From contig NZ_JAAXOX010000004.1 of the NCBI RefSeq assembly GCF_012396125.1, forward strand, positions 186,001-250,000: 64,000 nt of DNA, written 5' to 3'. The first letter of the stretch is position 1; the number at the start of each line of letters is the position of its first letter. The translations under genes were made by a program, and so were the position numbers. This DNA comes from Cellulomonas denverensis. Its GTDB lineage: Bacteria > Actinomycetota > Actinomycetes > Actinomycetales > Cellulomonadaceae. Positions 1 to 9,144 of the stretch are shown in pieces. The notes under the pieces were generated by a model. That model saw only the letters and a program-made list of their open reading frames with translations, was not told the DNA's origin and did not search any database.

Positions 1-319
1 CCAGTGCCAACAGCGCGCGCAGGAAGCCCTGGTTTGGCAGGTGGTCGGCCGGGATCGGCCCCTGGCCCCGCCAGCCGGCCCGGCGCAGCGCATCCAGTCC
101 GCGGTGGTACCCGGTCCGGGCGTAGGCGTAGGCCGCGACCGGGTCGCCCTCGTCGCCGAGTGCCCGTTCGGCCAGCAGCGCCCAGGCGAGCGACGACGCG
201 GGAACCTGGCGCGCGGCGTCCCGCGGATCGCCGCCGGCGTCCAGCACGGCGCGGGCATCCCCGTCCGCCCCGTCCGGGAGCAGGGTCGGCTCGGGCTGCA
301 GCAGATTCGGTCCGGTCAT
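1..319 (-). CDS. DUF3151 family protein, C-terminal part cut off by window edge
   Basis: The reading frame starts at the ATG complement of 317-319 (MTGPNLLQPEPTLLP) and runs off the left edge. The visible ~106 residues match the conserved actinobacterial DUF3151 pattern: an ASSLAWALLAERAL stretch, then AYAYARTGYHRGLDALRRAG, then a Pro/Asn stretch before LRALLAL. No biochemical function is known for the family. In other actinobacteria it lies close to fba and purA, which fits fba at 3511-4533 here. There is no Shine-Dalgarno sequence at a normal distance. A CACACT hexamer 6 nt before the ATG could be a -10 for a leaderless transcript, but it is a weak match. Confidence 0.75.
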   Translation of the reverse strand, partial: MTGPNLLQPEPTLLPDGADGDARAVLDAGGDPRDAARQVPASSLAWALLAERALGDEGDPVAAYAYARTGYHRGLDALRRAGWRGQGPIPADHLPNQGFLRALLAL

Positions 320-438
320 CGGGTCAGTGTGTCACCCCTCCGGCGGACCGGCGTGCACTCCGGTCGGCGCCTGATTACCCTCGAACGCGCGCGTGCCGCG
401 GACCCCTCCCCCTGCCCCGCCCGCGCCGGAGGCTCCCC

Positions 439-804
439 ATGATCGAGATCGCCACCTCGGCCACCACGACCACGCTCGCCATCGCCGGCGATCTGGACCT
501 GGCCGAGCGGGATCAGTTCCCCGAGATCGCCGCCCGGGTGGTCGGTCTGCGCCGCCAGCTGCTGGTGATCGACATGTGCGACGTGACCTTCATGGACTCC
601 ACCGGCGCGGCGTTCCTGATCTCGCTCGCGGACTCCTCGCGCAAGCGGGGCGGGGCGACCGTGCTGCGCGGCGCCGACCCGCGCGACCTGTTCGTGCTGG
701 AGGTCTGTGGAGCACTGGAGCTGTTCCGGCTGGACAACGACCACCACTGTCCGAAGCGGCGGGACGAGCGCGCCGAGACCACCGGGGCCGGCACCAGCGC
801 CTGA
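439..804 (+). CDS. STAS-domain anti-sigma factor antagonist
   Basis: This 121-residue protein is a single STAS domain of SpoIIAA/RsbV type. The start ATG at 439 follows a CGGAGG ribosome site by 7 nt; longer in-frame readings have no such site. The phosphoacceptor region reads VTFMDSTGAAFL, with the serine expected to be phosphorylated by an anti-sigma kinase and dephosphorylated by a PP2C phosphatase. The gene is convergent with the SpoIIE-type phosphatase gene (7 bp apart), and a second STAS gene lies on that gene's other side. The likely role is a reversible switch that titrates an anti-sigma factor. No sigma factor or separate RsbW-like kinase gene is visible in the window. A short charged tail follows the domain. 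Confidence 0.85.
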   Translation: MIEIATSATTTTLAIAGDLDLAERDQFPEIAARVVGLRRQLLVIDMCDVTFMDSTGAAFLISLADSSRKRGGATVLRGADPRDLFVLEVCGALELFRLDNDHHCPKRRDERAETTGAGTSA

Positions 805-810
805 CCGGCA

Positions 811-2934
811 CTACGACGCCGCGGGACCCTCCGGCCGCACCCGGGCCCAGACCACCTTCCCGGCGCGCGAGGGCCGCCAGCCCCAGTCGGCCAGCCGTTC
901 CACGATCCGCATCCCGAAGCCACCGATCCGGCCCGGGTGCCCCTCGGTCGCCACCGGCGGCACCGGGTTGGAGTCCTCGACCTCGATCCGCAGGCCCTCG
1001 CCGGTGTCGTGCAGCCGCAGCGTCACCCGGCCCCAGCCGTGCAGCACGGCATTGGCGACCAGTTCGGAGACCACCAGCTCGGCGTTCGAGGGGTCGCCCA
1101 GCTCCCAGGCGGCGCAGGTGCGGACCACCGCGTGCCGGGCCCGGGCGATCGAGGCCGCCTCACCGGGCAGCTGCCAGCGCCGGCTGCGGACATTGCCCGC
1201 GATCCCGGCACCGTCGGCCAGATCCGGCACCCGGACCACCACCACCGCGACGTCGTCCTCCGGCCCGTCCGCCAGCCGGGACAGCAGTTCCTCGCCGATC
1301 CCGGCGGCGTCCACCGCGGTGGCACCGGCGGCCACCTGGTGCAGCGCGGCCAGCCCGTCCCGCAGCGACCGGTTGCGGCGCTCGATCAGGCCGTCGGTGT
1401 AGAACACCAGCACATCGCCGGGCTCCAGGCCGACCTCGGCGGTCTGCCGTGGGCCGTGACCGAAGCCGATCAGCGGGCCGCCGGCGCCGTCCAGCGAGGT
1501 CACCTCGCCCGCCCGGACCAGCAGCGCCGGCAGGTGCCCGGCCCGCGAGTAGGCCAGCCGCCAGACCGGGCAGCCGGAGTCCTCGGCTCGGGTGCGGGTC
1601 AGGGTGGTCAGCACCAGGCCGGCCGACCGCGGGATCCGCATCCCGCCGACCAGGGTGTCCACCCGCTCCAGCACCGGCCCGGGCTCGGTCACCTCGAAGG
1701 CGTAGGCCCGGACGATCGAGCGCAGCTGGCCCATCGCCGCCGCGGCCTCCACGTCGTGCCCGACCACGTCGCCGATCACCACACCGACCACGTCCGGCTG
1801 GATCTGCACCACGTCGTACCAGTCGCCGCCGACCTGCGCGTAGACCACGTTCGGCGCGTAGTACGACCACACGTCCAGCCCGTCGACCTCGGCCTGCTCG
1901 GGCAGCATCGCCCGCTGCAGGGTCTCGGCCACCCGGTGTTCGCGGGCGTACAGCCGCACGTTCTCGGCCGCCAGGCCCACCCGGCGCGCGGTCAGGGTGA
2001 GCACGGTGCGGGTCTCGGGCAGGCTGGGCTCCTCGGTGGGACGGGTCACCACCACCAGCAGGCCGAGCACCCGGTGCCGGCCCGGCACCGGCAGCACCAG
2101 CACCTGGTCGGCCCCGTCGACCAGCTCCTGCGGCATCCGCAGCCGCAGGTCGGCGGCCAGCCAGCCGGAGGCGGTGCCCGGCACGGCGGTGCTCAGGTCC
2201 AGCAGCGCGGGGTCGCCCGGCTCGTCCAGCAGCCGCTGCACCGGGTCGGTGCACGGGTCGGCGAACCTCCGCGGGTGCCCACCGGACGGCCCGGGCGAGA
2301 CCGGCCGGCGGCCGCCGGGGCGGTCCGGGGCGACGCCGTCGGCGTGGTACAGCCCGCCGTCGTCCAGGTAGAACGCGGCCCAGCGCACCACGCTGGCGCT
2401 CAGCAGGTCCGCGATGTCGCGCAGGCCACCGGGGTCGTCCAGGTCCATGATCAGGTCGGACACCCGGGCGACCAGCCCCAGGGCGGCACTCTCCCGGCGG
2501 GCGCCCTCGACCTCGGCGGACAGTGCCGCGTCCCGCTCGACCTCGGCGGTGACGTCCACCATCACGGCGATCCAGTGCGTGATCACCCGGTCGTCGTCCG
2601 GGACCGGGGTCAGCACGCTGCGCGCCCACAACCGGCCGCCGTCCACCCGGGGCAGCTGCAGCAGCACACTGGCCGGCCGGCCCTCGGTCAGCGCGGACCG
2701 GACCGCGTCGATCGCCTGCTGCCCACCCGCCTGGCGCAGTCGCGGACCCGGGTCGGTCAGGTCGTCCAGGGTGAGACCGGTCAGCTCGGTGAACGCCGGG
2801 TTCACGTAGACCACGGGCCAGTCGGGCGGCTGGGCGGCGGCGACCAGCACCGGCAACCCGGTCAGGTGGGAGGCGCCATCCAGCAGCGCGTCCAGGCGTC
2901 CGGCGGCGGTGGCGCGCTCGGCAGAGTTGACCAT
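811..2934 (-). CDS. PAS-GAF-SpoIIE phosphatase with C-terminal HATPase kinase domain
   Basis: The protein has 707 residues; the ATG complement of 2932-2934 is preceded by GGAGGTG. Domains in order: PAS (about 25-130, with VVYVNPAFTELTG), a GAF-like region (about 160-330), SpoIIE/PP2C phosphatase (about 335-570) and a HATPase_c_2 domain (about 590-700). The metal-binding acidic motifs GGDWYD, IGDVVGHD and FYTDGLIE are intact. The HATPase part keeps the N-box (ELVVSELVANAVLHG) and a glycine box (GGFGMRIVERLAD), so it could act as an RsbW-like serine kinase. One polypeptide therefore carries sensor, phosphatase and probable kinase activity for STAS antagonists. STAS genes flank it on both sides, one divergent and one convergent. 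The signal sensed is unknown; no membrane segment is seen, so it is probably cytosolic. Confidence 0.88.
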   Translation of the reverse strand: MVNSAERATAAGRLDALLDGASHLTGLPVLVAAAQPPDWPVVYVNPAFTELTGLTLDDLTDPGPRLRQAGGQQAIDAVRSALTEGRPASVLLQLPRVDGGRLWARSVLTPVPDDDRVITHWIAVMVDVTAEVERDAALSAEVEGARRESAALGLVARVSDLIMDLDDPGGLRDIADLLSASVVRWAAFYLDDGGLYHADGVAPDRPGGRRPVSPGPSGGHPRRFADPCTDPVQRLLDEPGDPALLDLSTAVPGTASGWLAADLRLRMPQELVDGADQVLVLPVPGRHRVLGLLVVVTRPTEEPSLPETRTVLTLTARRVGLAAENVRLYAREHRVAETLQRAMLPEQAEVDGLDVWSYYAPNVVYAQVGGDWYDVVQIQPDVVGVVIGDVVGHDVEAAAAMGQLRSIVRAYAFEVTEPGPVLERVDTLVGGMRIPRSAGLVLTTLTRTRAEDSGCPVWRLAYSRAGHLPALLVRAGEVTSLDGAGGPLIGFGHGPRQTAEVGLEPGDVLVFYTDGLIERRNRSLRDGLAALHQVAAGATAVDAAGIGEELLSRLADGPEDDVAVVVVRVPDLADGAGIAGNVRSRRWQLPGEAASIARARHAVVRTCAAWELGDPSNAELVVSELVANAVLHGWGRVTLRLHDTGEGLRIEVEDSNPVPPVATEGHPGRIGGFGMRIVERLADWGWRPSRAGKVVWARVRPEGPAAS

Positions 2935-3030
2935 CACCACCTCCGATCGTCTAGCGTTCCCGGCAGGCACGTGCCAGGGGCAGAATGACGGGTCAGTCAT
3001 CCGGCCAGAGCACCGGACGAGAGGAGCACC

Positions 3031-3441
3031 GTGCGCGACGGTAACAGCACCCCGGCGGGCGGACCCACCACGGGTCACCGCGCGGACGAGCCCGGCTCGG
3101 CGACCACCACCACCGCCCAGGACGCCGGCGAGCCCGGTTCGGTGCACGTGATCCGCACCGAGGACCGCACCCGGATCGTGCTGTCCGGCGAGGTGGACGC
3201 GGATCTCGGCGCCGATCTGGCCCAGGCGGGCGACGACGCGGAGGCCGCCGGGCTCCCGATCGACATCGACGCCCACCACGTCACGTTCATGGACTCCTCG
3301 GGCGTGGCGTTCCTCGCCCGGATGGCCCAGCGCACCGAGCACCGGATCCGGCTGATCAACGTCCCGCCGACCGTGCAGTTCCTGCTGGAGATCACCCGGA
3401 TCGGCGAGCTGCTGGACGTGGTGGAGGATCCGCAGGCCTGA
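3031..3441 (+). CDS. STAS-domain anti-sigma factor antagonist (second copy)
   Basis: This 136-residue protein starts at GTG 3031 behind a GAGGAG site. The first ~37 residues are polar and probably disordered. The STAS domain follows (VIRTEDRTRIVLSGEVD onward) with the phosphoacceptor motif VTFMDSSGVAFLARM. It is divergent from the SpoIIE-type gene, with 96 bp between the two starts, so the pair is probably co-regulated from one intergenic region. It differs clearly from the STAS protein at 439-804, so the two are not recent duplicates. Likely role: substrate and output of the phosphatase/kinase at 811-2934. Confidence 0.87.
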   Translation: MRDGNSTPAGGPTTGHRADEPGSATTTTAQDAGEPGSVHVIRTEDRTRIVLSGEVDADLGADLAQAGDDAEAAGLPIDIDAHHVTFMDSSGVAFLARMAQRTEHRIRLINVPPTVQFLLEITRIGELLDVVEDPQA

Positions 3442-3457
3442 GCGCCCCGGACACGGC

Positions 3458-3495
3458 ACGAGGCCCCGCCCACCAACCGGTGAGCGGGGCCTCGT
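3458..3495. terminator. Bidirectional hairpin terminator between STAS gene and fba
   Basis: A perfect 12-bp inverted repeat (ACGAGGCCCCGC at 3458-3469, complement at 3484-3495) with a 14-nt loop lies between two convergent genes. The arms extend imperfectly outward. No long T run follows, as is common for high-GC actinobacterial terminators. Confidence 0.7.
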
Positions 3496-3510
3496 CGTGT
3501 CGAGCGGTGA

Positions 3511-4533
<1,023 letters not shown>

Positions 4534-4644
4534 CGCGGCAGCTCCTGTCGGAAGGTTTCGCTATCGGTCAAAGTCTGGCACGTCTTGCGCGCTGGGGTGC
4601 CGGGACCCTCGGCCCGCGGACACCGGGTGGGCCGTCCGGGCAGT

Positions 4645-5256
4645 TCAGGCGTGTCGCAGCGCCCAGGAATGCAGGGCGATCGCCGCGGCCGCACCGGCGT
4701 TGATCGACCGGGTGGAGCCGTACTGGGTGATGTGCAGCACCGCCTCGGCGGCCCGCTGCGCCTCCTCGGTCAGCCCGGTGGACTCCTGGCCGAACAGCAG
4801 GACGCACGCGCGCGGCAGCGGATAGCCCTCGATCGGCACCGACCCGGGCACGTTGTCGATCCCGATCACCGGCAGCCCCTGGGCGCGGGCCCAGCCGAGC
4901 AGGTCCGCCGCGTCCGGGTGGTGCTGCACGTGCAGGTAGCGGTCGGTGACCATCGCCCCGCGGCGGTTCCAGCGCCGGCGGCCGACGATGTGCACCCCGG
5001 CGGCGTTGAACGCGTTGGCGGTGCGGACCACGGAGCCGATGTTCAGGTCGTGCGACCAGTTCTCGATCGCGACGTGGAACGGGTGCCGCCGGGTGTCCAG
5101 CTCGGCGACGATCGCCTCCACCGTCCAGTACCGGAACCGGTCCTCGACATTGCGCCGGTCACCGTGGGCCAGCAGCTCCGGGTCGTAGCGAGGGTCGTCG
5201 GGCAGCGGCCCGGTCCAGGGGCCCACCCCCACCTCGCGATCGTCCTCATCGGTCAC
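4645..5256 (-). CDS. SpoU/TrmH family RNA 2'-O-methyltransferase
   Basis: The chosen start is GTG at 5256 (VTDEDDREVG), giving 203 residues; it has an AGGAT site 8 nt upstream, and the longer in-frame reading lacks family-like sequence. The three SPOUT methyltransferase motifs are visible: NIGSVVRTANAFNAAGV (motif 1), LLFGQESTGLTEEA (motif 2, SAM knot) and STRSINAGAAAAIAL (motif 3). The family transfers a methyl group from SAM to a ribose 2'-OH of tRNA or rRNA; the exact target here cannot be read from sequence. The gene is divergent from dedA, with 88 bp between start codons, and reads toward fba. Cytosolic. Confidence 0.9.
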   Translation of the reverse strand: MTDEDDREVGVGPWTGPLPDDPRYDPELLAHGDRRNVEDRFRYWTVEAIVAELDTRRHPFHVAIENWSHDLNIGSVVRTANAFNAAGVHIVGRRRWNRRGAMVTDRYLHVQHHPDAADLLGWARAQGLPVIGIDNVPGSVPIEGYPLPRACVLLFGQESTGLTEEAQRAAEAVLHITQYGSTRSINAGAAAAIALHSWALRHA

Positions 5257-5331
5257 CGGGACATCCTGACAGTCCAGGATCGGCACAGGGCCCACACAAC
5301 CGGTCCCGGCGACCGGCTGCGCCCACGGCCG

Positions 5332-5345
5332 TACCCTGGTGGCCA
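5332..5345 (+). promoter_or_regulatory. -10 element of probable leaderless dedA transcript
   Basis: TACCCT at 5332-5337 is followed by 7 nt and then ATG 5345, which puts the expected transcription start on the A of the start codon. No Shine-Dalgarno sequence is present. Confidence 0.6.
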
Positions 5346-6109
5346 TGTCTGTTGCGACAGCGCTGGCCGCTGTGTCCTCGACGCTCCCGATGATCGGCCC
5401 CCGGCCGGCCCTGGGCCCGGACTGGCTCAACGCCGACCACCTGATCGAGTCCTTCGGCACCTACGCGCTGATCGGCATCGTGGTCGTGGTCTTCATCGAG
5501 ACCGGCCTGCTGTTCCCGCTGCTGCCCGGCGACTCGCTGCTGTTCACCGCGGGGGCGCTGGTGGCCCAGCAGTCGCTGGACTTCCCGCTCTGGCTGCTGT
5601 GCCTGCTGATCTTCGCCGCCGCGTTCACCGGCGACCAGCTGGCCTACTTCATCGGGGCCAAGGCCGGGCGGAAACTGTTCTCCCGGCCGGACTCGCGCAT
5701 CTTCAAGCAGAAGTACATCGACGAGACCTACAAGTACTTCGACAAGTACGGCGGCCGGACGATCATCATCGCCCGGTTCGTGCCGATCGTGCGGACCTAC
5801 GCCCCGGTCGCCGCCGGGGTCGGCCGGATGAGCTACCGGCACTTCGTCTCCTTCAACGTGCTCGGCGCGCTGTTCTGGGGCGTGGGCGTGACGCTGCTCG
5901 GCTACGCGCTCGGCAACATCCAGTTCGTCAAGGACAACATCGAGGCGCTGATCGTCCTGATCGTGCTGGTGTCGGTGATCCCGATGGGGGTGGAGATCCT
6001 GCGCGCCCGCCGGGACGCCAAGCGAGAGGCCGCCGCCGGGACCCCCGCGGTCACCACCGCCGAGGCCGGCGACCGCGACGACATCGAGCGCAAGGCCTTC
6101 GGCCAGTGA
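5345..6109 (+). CDS. DedA/SNARE-associated family membrane protein
   Basis: This 254-residue integral membrane protein belongs to the DedA (VTT/SNARE-assoc) superfamily, whose bacterial members are implicated in recycling undecaprenyl phosphate or other lipids across the membrane. Family motifs seen are the re-entrant ETGLLFPLLPGDSLLFTAG segment, GDQLAYFIGAKAGRK, and the arginine motif IIIARFVPIVRTYAPVAAG. The ATG at 5345 is preferred over GTG 5339 because a TACCCT -10 sits exactly 7 nt before it. The C-terminal ~40 residues after the last membrane segment are charged and cytosolic. The stop codon overlaps the start of the HAD phosphatase gene. A second DedA gene lies at 22810-23493. Confidence 0.92.
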   Translation: MSVATALAAVSSTLPMIGPRPALGPDWLNADHLIESFGTYALIGIVVVVFIETGLLFPLLPGDSLLFTAGALVAQQSLDFPLWLLCLLIFAAAFTGDQLAYFIGAKAGRKLFSRPDSRIFKQKYIDETYKYFDKYGGRTIIIARFVPIVRTYAPVAAGVGRMSYRHFVSFNVLGALFWGVGVTLLGYALGNIQFVKDNIEALIVLIVLVSVIPMGVEILRARRDAKREAAAGTPAVTTAEAGDRDDIERKAFGQ

Positions 6110-6903
6110 CCGCGCGGCCGATCTCCTCCTGGCTGTCCGACATGGACGGCGTGCTGGTGCACGAGGGGGTCGCGCTGCCCGGAGCACCCGAGTTCGTCCG
6201 CGCGCTGCGGGACGCGCAGTTGCCGTTCCTGGTGCTGACCAACAACTCGATCTTCACCCCGCGCGACCTGCGCGCCCGGCTGGCCGGGTCCGGGATCGAC
6301 ATCGAGGAGTCCTCGCTGTGGACCTCGGCGCTGGCCACCGCCCAGTTCCTCACCGACCAGATGCCGAACGGGTCGGCCTACGTGATCGGCGAGGCGGGGC
6401 TGACCACCGCGCTGTACGAGGCCGGGTACACCCTGACCTCCGCCGACCCGGACTTCGTGGTGCTGGGCGAGACCCGGACCTACTCCTTCGAGGCGATCAC
6501 CCGGGCGATCCGGCTGATCCAGGGCGGGGCCCGGTTCATCGCCACCAACCCGGATGTGACCGGCCCCAGCCAGGAGGGCGACCTGCCCGCCACCGGCGCG
6601 GTCGCCGCGATGATCTCCGCCGCCACCGGCCGCCAGCCGTACTTCGTCGGCAAGCCGAACCCGATGATGATCCGCTCCGCCCTGAACCGGATCGACGCCC
6701 ACTCCGAGACCACCGCGATGGTCGGCGACCGGATGGACACCGACGTGGTCGCCGGGATCGAGGCCGGGCTGCGGACCTTCCTGGTGCTGACCGGTTCCAC
6801 CCGGCCGGAGGACGTCGCCCGCTACCCGTTCCGGCCGACCCAGGTCGTCGACTCGATCGCGGACCTGGCCGAGCGGGTGCCGGACTGGGCCGCCGCGGGC
6901 TGA
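6106..6903 (+). CDS. HAD-superfamily class IIA phosphatase (NagD-like)
   Basis: The start GTG at 6106 overlaps the stop of dedA (GTGA), indicating translational coupling; the product has 265 residues. HAD motif I is LSDMDGVL (nucleophile Asp plus acid/base Asp), motif II is VLTNNS, motif III is GKPNP, and motif IV is MVGDRMDTDV. The cap inserted between motifs II and III makes it class IIA, the NagD/4-nitrophenylphosphatase group acting on nucleotide or sugar phosphates. The physiological substrate cannot be told. The YwiC-like gene starts 8 bp after it. Confidence 0.9.
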   Translation: MTARPISSWLSDMDGVLVHEGVALPGAPEFVRALRDAQLPFLVLTNNSIFTPRDLRARLAGSGIDIEESSLWTSALATAQFLTDQMPNGSAYVIGEAGLTTALYEAGYTLTSADPDFVVLGETRTYSFEAITRAIRLIQGGARFIATNPDVTGPSQEGDLPATGAVAAMISAATGRQPYFVGKPNPMMIRSALNRIDAHSETTAMVGDRMDTDVVAGIEAGLRTFLVLTGSTRPEDVARYPFRPTQVVDSIADLAERVPDWAAAG

Positions 6904-6910
6904 GCCGCCG

Positions 6911-7675
6911 ATGAGCAGCGCCCCGCGACGCCGCCTGCCCAAGGGCTGGATCCCGGACCAGCACGGCGCCTGGGCGATGCTGGCCGCACCCCCGCTGGTC
7001 GGCGCGCTGGTCGGCCGGCCGAACTGGTGGCACCTGCTGCTCACGGCGGCCTGGCTGTCCGCGTACTGCGCCTACTTCGCCACCGCCCGCTGGCTGCGCT
7101 CCGGCCGCAAGGCCCGGTACCGGGCGCCGGTGCTCGGCCACGGCGCCGCGCTGTTGGTGCTGGGCGGGGCCCTGCTGGTCACCCACCCCGGTCTGCTGCG
7201 CTGGGCACCGGTGTACGCGGTGCTGCTGACGGTGTCGCTGGTCTGCTCGGCCCGGCGGCGGGACAGGTCCTGGCTGAACGACACGGTGACCGTGCTCGCG
7301 GCCTGCCTGATGACGGTGGTGGCCGCCGGGCTGGGCCGGGCGGAGTGGGCCGGTGACGCCCGGGCGTGGACGGCGGCCGGGCTGCTGTTCGCCTACTTCC
7401 TCGGCACCGTGCCCTACGTCAAGACGATGATCCGGGACCGCGGCAAGGCCGGCACCTACCGGATCTCGGTCGGGTATCACGCGATGCTGCTGGCCGGGGC
7501 GCTCGGGGCTTCCTGGACGGCGTCCCGGTGCTGGTGGCTGGTGCCGGTCGCGGCGGCACTGCTGCTGCGCGCGGTCCTGCTGCCCCGGGCCGGCCGGCTG
7601 CGACCGGCCGTGGTGGGCGCGGGCGAGGTGGTGGCGACCGTGGCGGTGGTCGCGGTGACCCTGGTGGTGGTCTGA
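6911..7675 (+). CDS. YwiC-like multi-pass membrane protein
   Basis: This 254-residue protein has about seven hydrophobic segments and opens with the family hallmark KGWIPDQHGAWAMLAAP. A second conserved block is YVKTMIRDRGK. In Bacillus the ywiC gene sits beside the fnr and narGHJI anaerobic-respiration genes, but its function has not been established. Here a radical SAM protein follows directly, and a DMSO-reductase operon lies 8 kb downstream. It begins 8 bp after the HAD gene and is probably in the same transcript. The YwiC family assignment is good; a role is not proposed. Confidence 0.8.
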   Translation: MSSAPRRRLPKGWIPDQHGAWAMLAAPPLVGALVGRPNWWHLLLTAAWLSAYCAYFATARWLRSGRKARYRAPVLGHGAALLVLGGALLVTHPGLLRWAPVYAVLLTVSLVCSARRRDRSWLNDTVTVLAACLMTVVAAGLGRAEWAGDARAWTAAGLLFAYFLGTVPYVKTMIRDRGKAGTYRISVGYHAMLLAGALGASWTASRCWWLVPVAAALLLRAVLLPRAGRLRPAVVGAGEVVATVAVVAVTLVVV

Positions 7676-7727
7676 GCCGCTGCGGCGGACGGGACCTAGG
7701 CCCGGGCGGGTGCCGGACCGGCGGGGT

Positions 7728-7733
7728 TAGCGT
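7728..7733 (+). promoter_or_regulatory. Candidate -10 element for the radical SAM gene
   Basis: TAGCGT in the 94-bp gap upstream of 7770 resembles the -10 hexamers seen elsewhere in the window. It lies inside an imperfect inverted repeat (GACCGGC ... GCCGGTC). Confidence 0.35.
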
Positions 7734-7769
7734 CGGGCCGGTCCCGCAGCCGCCAGCCGAGGAGCCCCC

Positions 7770-8900
7770 GTGTCCCACCCGTCCGCCGCCGGCGCACCCC
7801 GCTCGAAGGTCGACTTCGCCCAGCGCCCGATGCTGGTGTTCTGGGAGGCCACCCGCGCCTGCGGCGTCGCCTGCCGGCACTGCCGGGCCAGCGCCCTGAC
7901 CGAACCGCTGCCCGGTGAGCTCGACCCGGCCGAGGGACTGGCGCTGATCGACCAGATCGCCGGCTTCGGCCGTCCGCACCCGATCCTGGTGATCACCGGC
8001 GGCGACTGCCTGACCCGGCCCGACCTGTTCGAGCTGGTCGAGCACGCGGTGGACCTGGGCATCCCGACCGCGCTGGCCCCCGCCGTGACCCCGCGGCTCA
8101 CCCCGGCCGTCGTGGACCGGATCGCCGCCAGCGGGGTGCGGGCGGTGTCGGTGAGCCTGGACGGGGCGACCGCGGCCACCCACGAGGGCGTCCGGGCGGT
8201 GCCCCGGCACTACGCGGACACCGTGGCGGCGATCGAGGCGTTCGTGGCCGCCGGGCTGGACGTCCAGATCAACACCGTGGTGATGCGATCCAACCTGCAC
8301 GAGCTCGCGGATGTCGCCGAGGTGGTGGCCCGCACCGGCGCCAGGATCTGGGAGGTGTTCTTCCTGGTGGAGACCGGCCGCGGCACCAGCGCCGGCTCGA
8401 TCACCCCGGCCGAGCACCTGGACGCCTGCCACCTGCTGCACGACGCCTCGCACTACGGGTTCATCGTGCGCACGGTGGAGGCGCCGTTCTTCCGCCGGGT
8501 GGTCGCGGAGCGCCGGGCCGGGGGACCGGTGCCAGAGTCCGCGACCTATCGGCGGCTGTCGGACCGGCTGGTCGAGCTGCTCGGCCCGCCCCGCGAGCGG
8601 TCGTCGGCGCACACCGCGGCGACCCGGGACGGCAAGGGGATCGTGTTCGTCGCGCACGACGGCGAGGTGAACCCGGCCGGCTTCCTGCCGCTCGCCCTGG
8701 GAAACGTGCGCGAGCGAGCGCTGGCCGAGATCTACCGGGACGATCCGCTGCTGCGCCGGATCCGGGCCGCCGAGTTCACCGGCCGATGCGGGAGCTGCGG
8801 CTACGCCGACCTGTGCGGCGGATCGCGAGCCCGGGCCTACGCGGCCACCGGCGACCCGCTGGGCGAGGACACCGCCTGCCCGTTCGACTCGGTCGCCTGA
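7770..8900 (+). CDS. Radical SAM/SPASM protein (heme-biosynthesis-like, TIGR04053 type)
   Basis: This 376-residue protein starts at GTG 7770 behind GAGGAG. The radical SAM cluster motif is C31-x3-C35-x2-C38 (CGVACRHC). It is followed by the SAM-binding ITGGDCLTRPD and SLDGATAATHEGVR blocks. The C-terminal SPASM region has CGSCGYADLCGG and ACPF, which would bind an auxiliary Fe4S4 cluster. The overall pattern is closest to the TIGR04053 group related to AhbD/NirJ, which act on heme precursors. The actual substrate is unknown. No short peptide substrate gene is adjacent, which argues against a peptide-modifying role. It is the last gene before the palindromic element 9036-9092. Confidence 0.85.
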   Translation: MSHPSAAGAPRSKVDFAQRPMLVFWEATRACGVACRHCRASALTEPLPGELDPAEGLALIDQIAGFGRPHPILVITGGDCLTRPDLFELVEHAVDLGIPTALAPAVTPRLTPAVVDRIAASGVRAVSVSLDGATAATHEGVRAVPRHYADTVAAIEAFVAAGLDVQINTVVMRSNLHELADVAEVVARTGARIWEVFFLVETGRGTSAGSITPAEHLDACHLLHDASHYGFIVRTVEAPFFRRVVAERRAGGPVPESATYRRLSDRLVELLGPPRERSSAHTAATRDGKGIVFVAHDGEVNPAGFLPLALGNVRERALAEIYRDDPLLRRIRAAEFTGRCGSCGYADLCGGSRARAYAATGDPLGEDTACPFDSVA

Positions 8901-8949
8901 CCCTCGCGCCGAACGCGCCCGAGTCCTCCCAACCGACTCCGCCGCGCGT

Positions 8950-9035
8950 CCCCGCTTCGCCTCGCCCCGTCTCGCCTCTCCTCGCCCCGTCTCGTCTCAC
9001 CCCGCCTCGTCTCGTCTCGCCTCGCCTCTCCTCGC
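8950..9035 (+). repeat. Polypyrimidine CTCG-rich low-complexity tract
   Basis: About 86 nt of nearly purine-poor sequence built from irregular CTCGC/CTCGT/CCTCG units, with only one A. It runs straight into the palindromic element at 9036 and has no coding potential. Confidence 0.85.
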
Positions 9036-9092
9036 CGAGAGTGCACGAATGCACGCCTCCCGGGCTGGGAAGCGTGCATTCGTGCACTCTCG
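9036..9092. repeat. Dispersed palindromic element, copy 1 (21-bp arms)
   Basis: A perfect 21-bp inverted repeat (arms 9036-9056 and 9072-9092) with a 15-nt loop that can pair further (TCCC/GGGA). The arm (CGAGAGTGCACGAATGCACG plus one C) recurs at 33654-33710. It sits between convergent genes, so it may act as a bidirectional terminator. Confidence 0.85.
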
Positions 9093-9144
9093 ATGAGGAC
9101 GGCGGTCCCGAGCGAGGGTCGTGGCGGGTGGAGCGCCCGGCCGA

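Noticed and set aside
811..3459. Very long open frames on the strand opposite to, or out of frame with, clear genes across the window
   Set aside because: At this GC content stops are rare in shadow frames. These frames lack domain motifs and are rich in Arg/Pro/Ala/Gly or Gln/His, while the other frame has clear family motifs.
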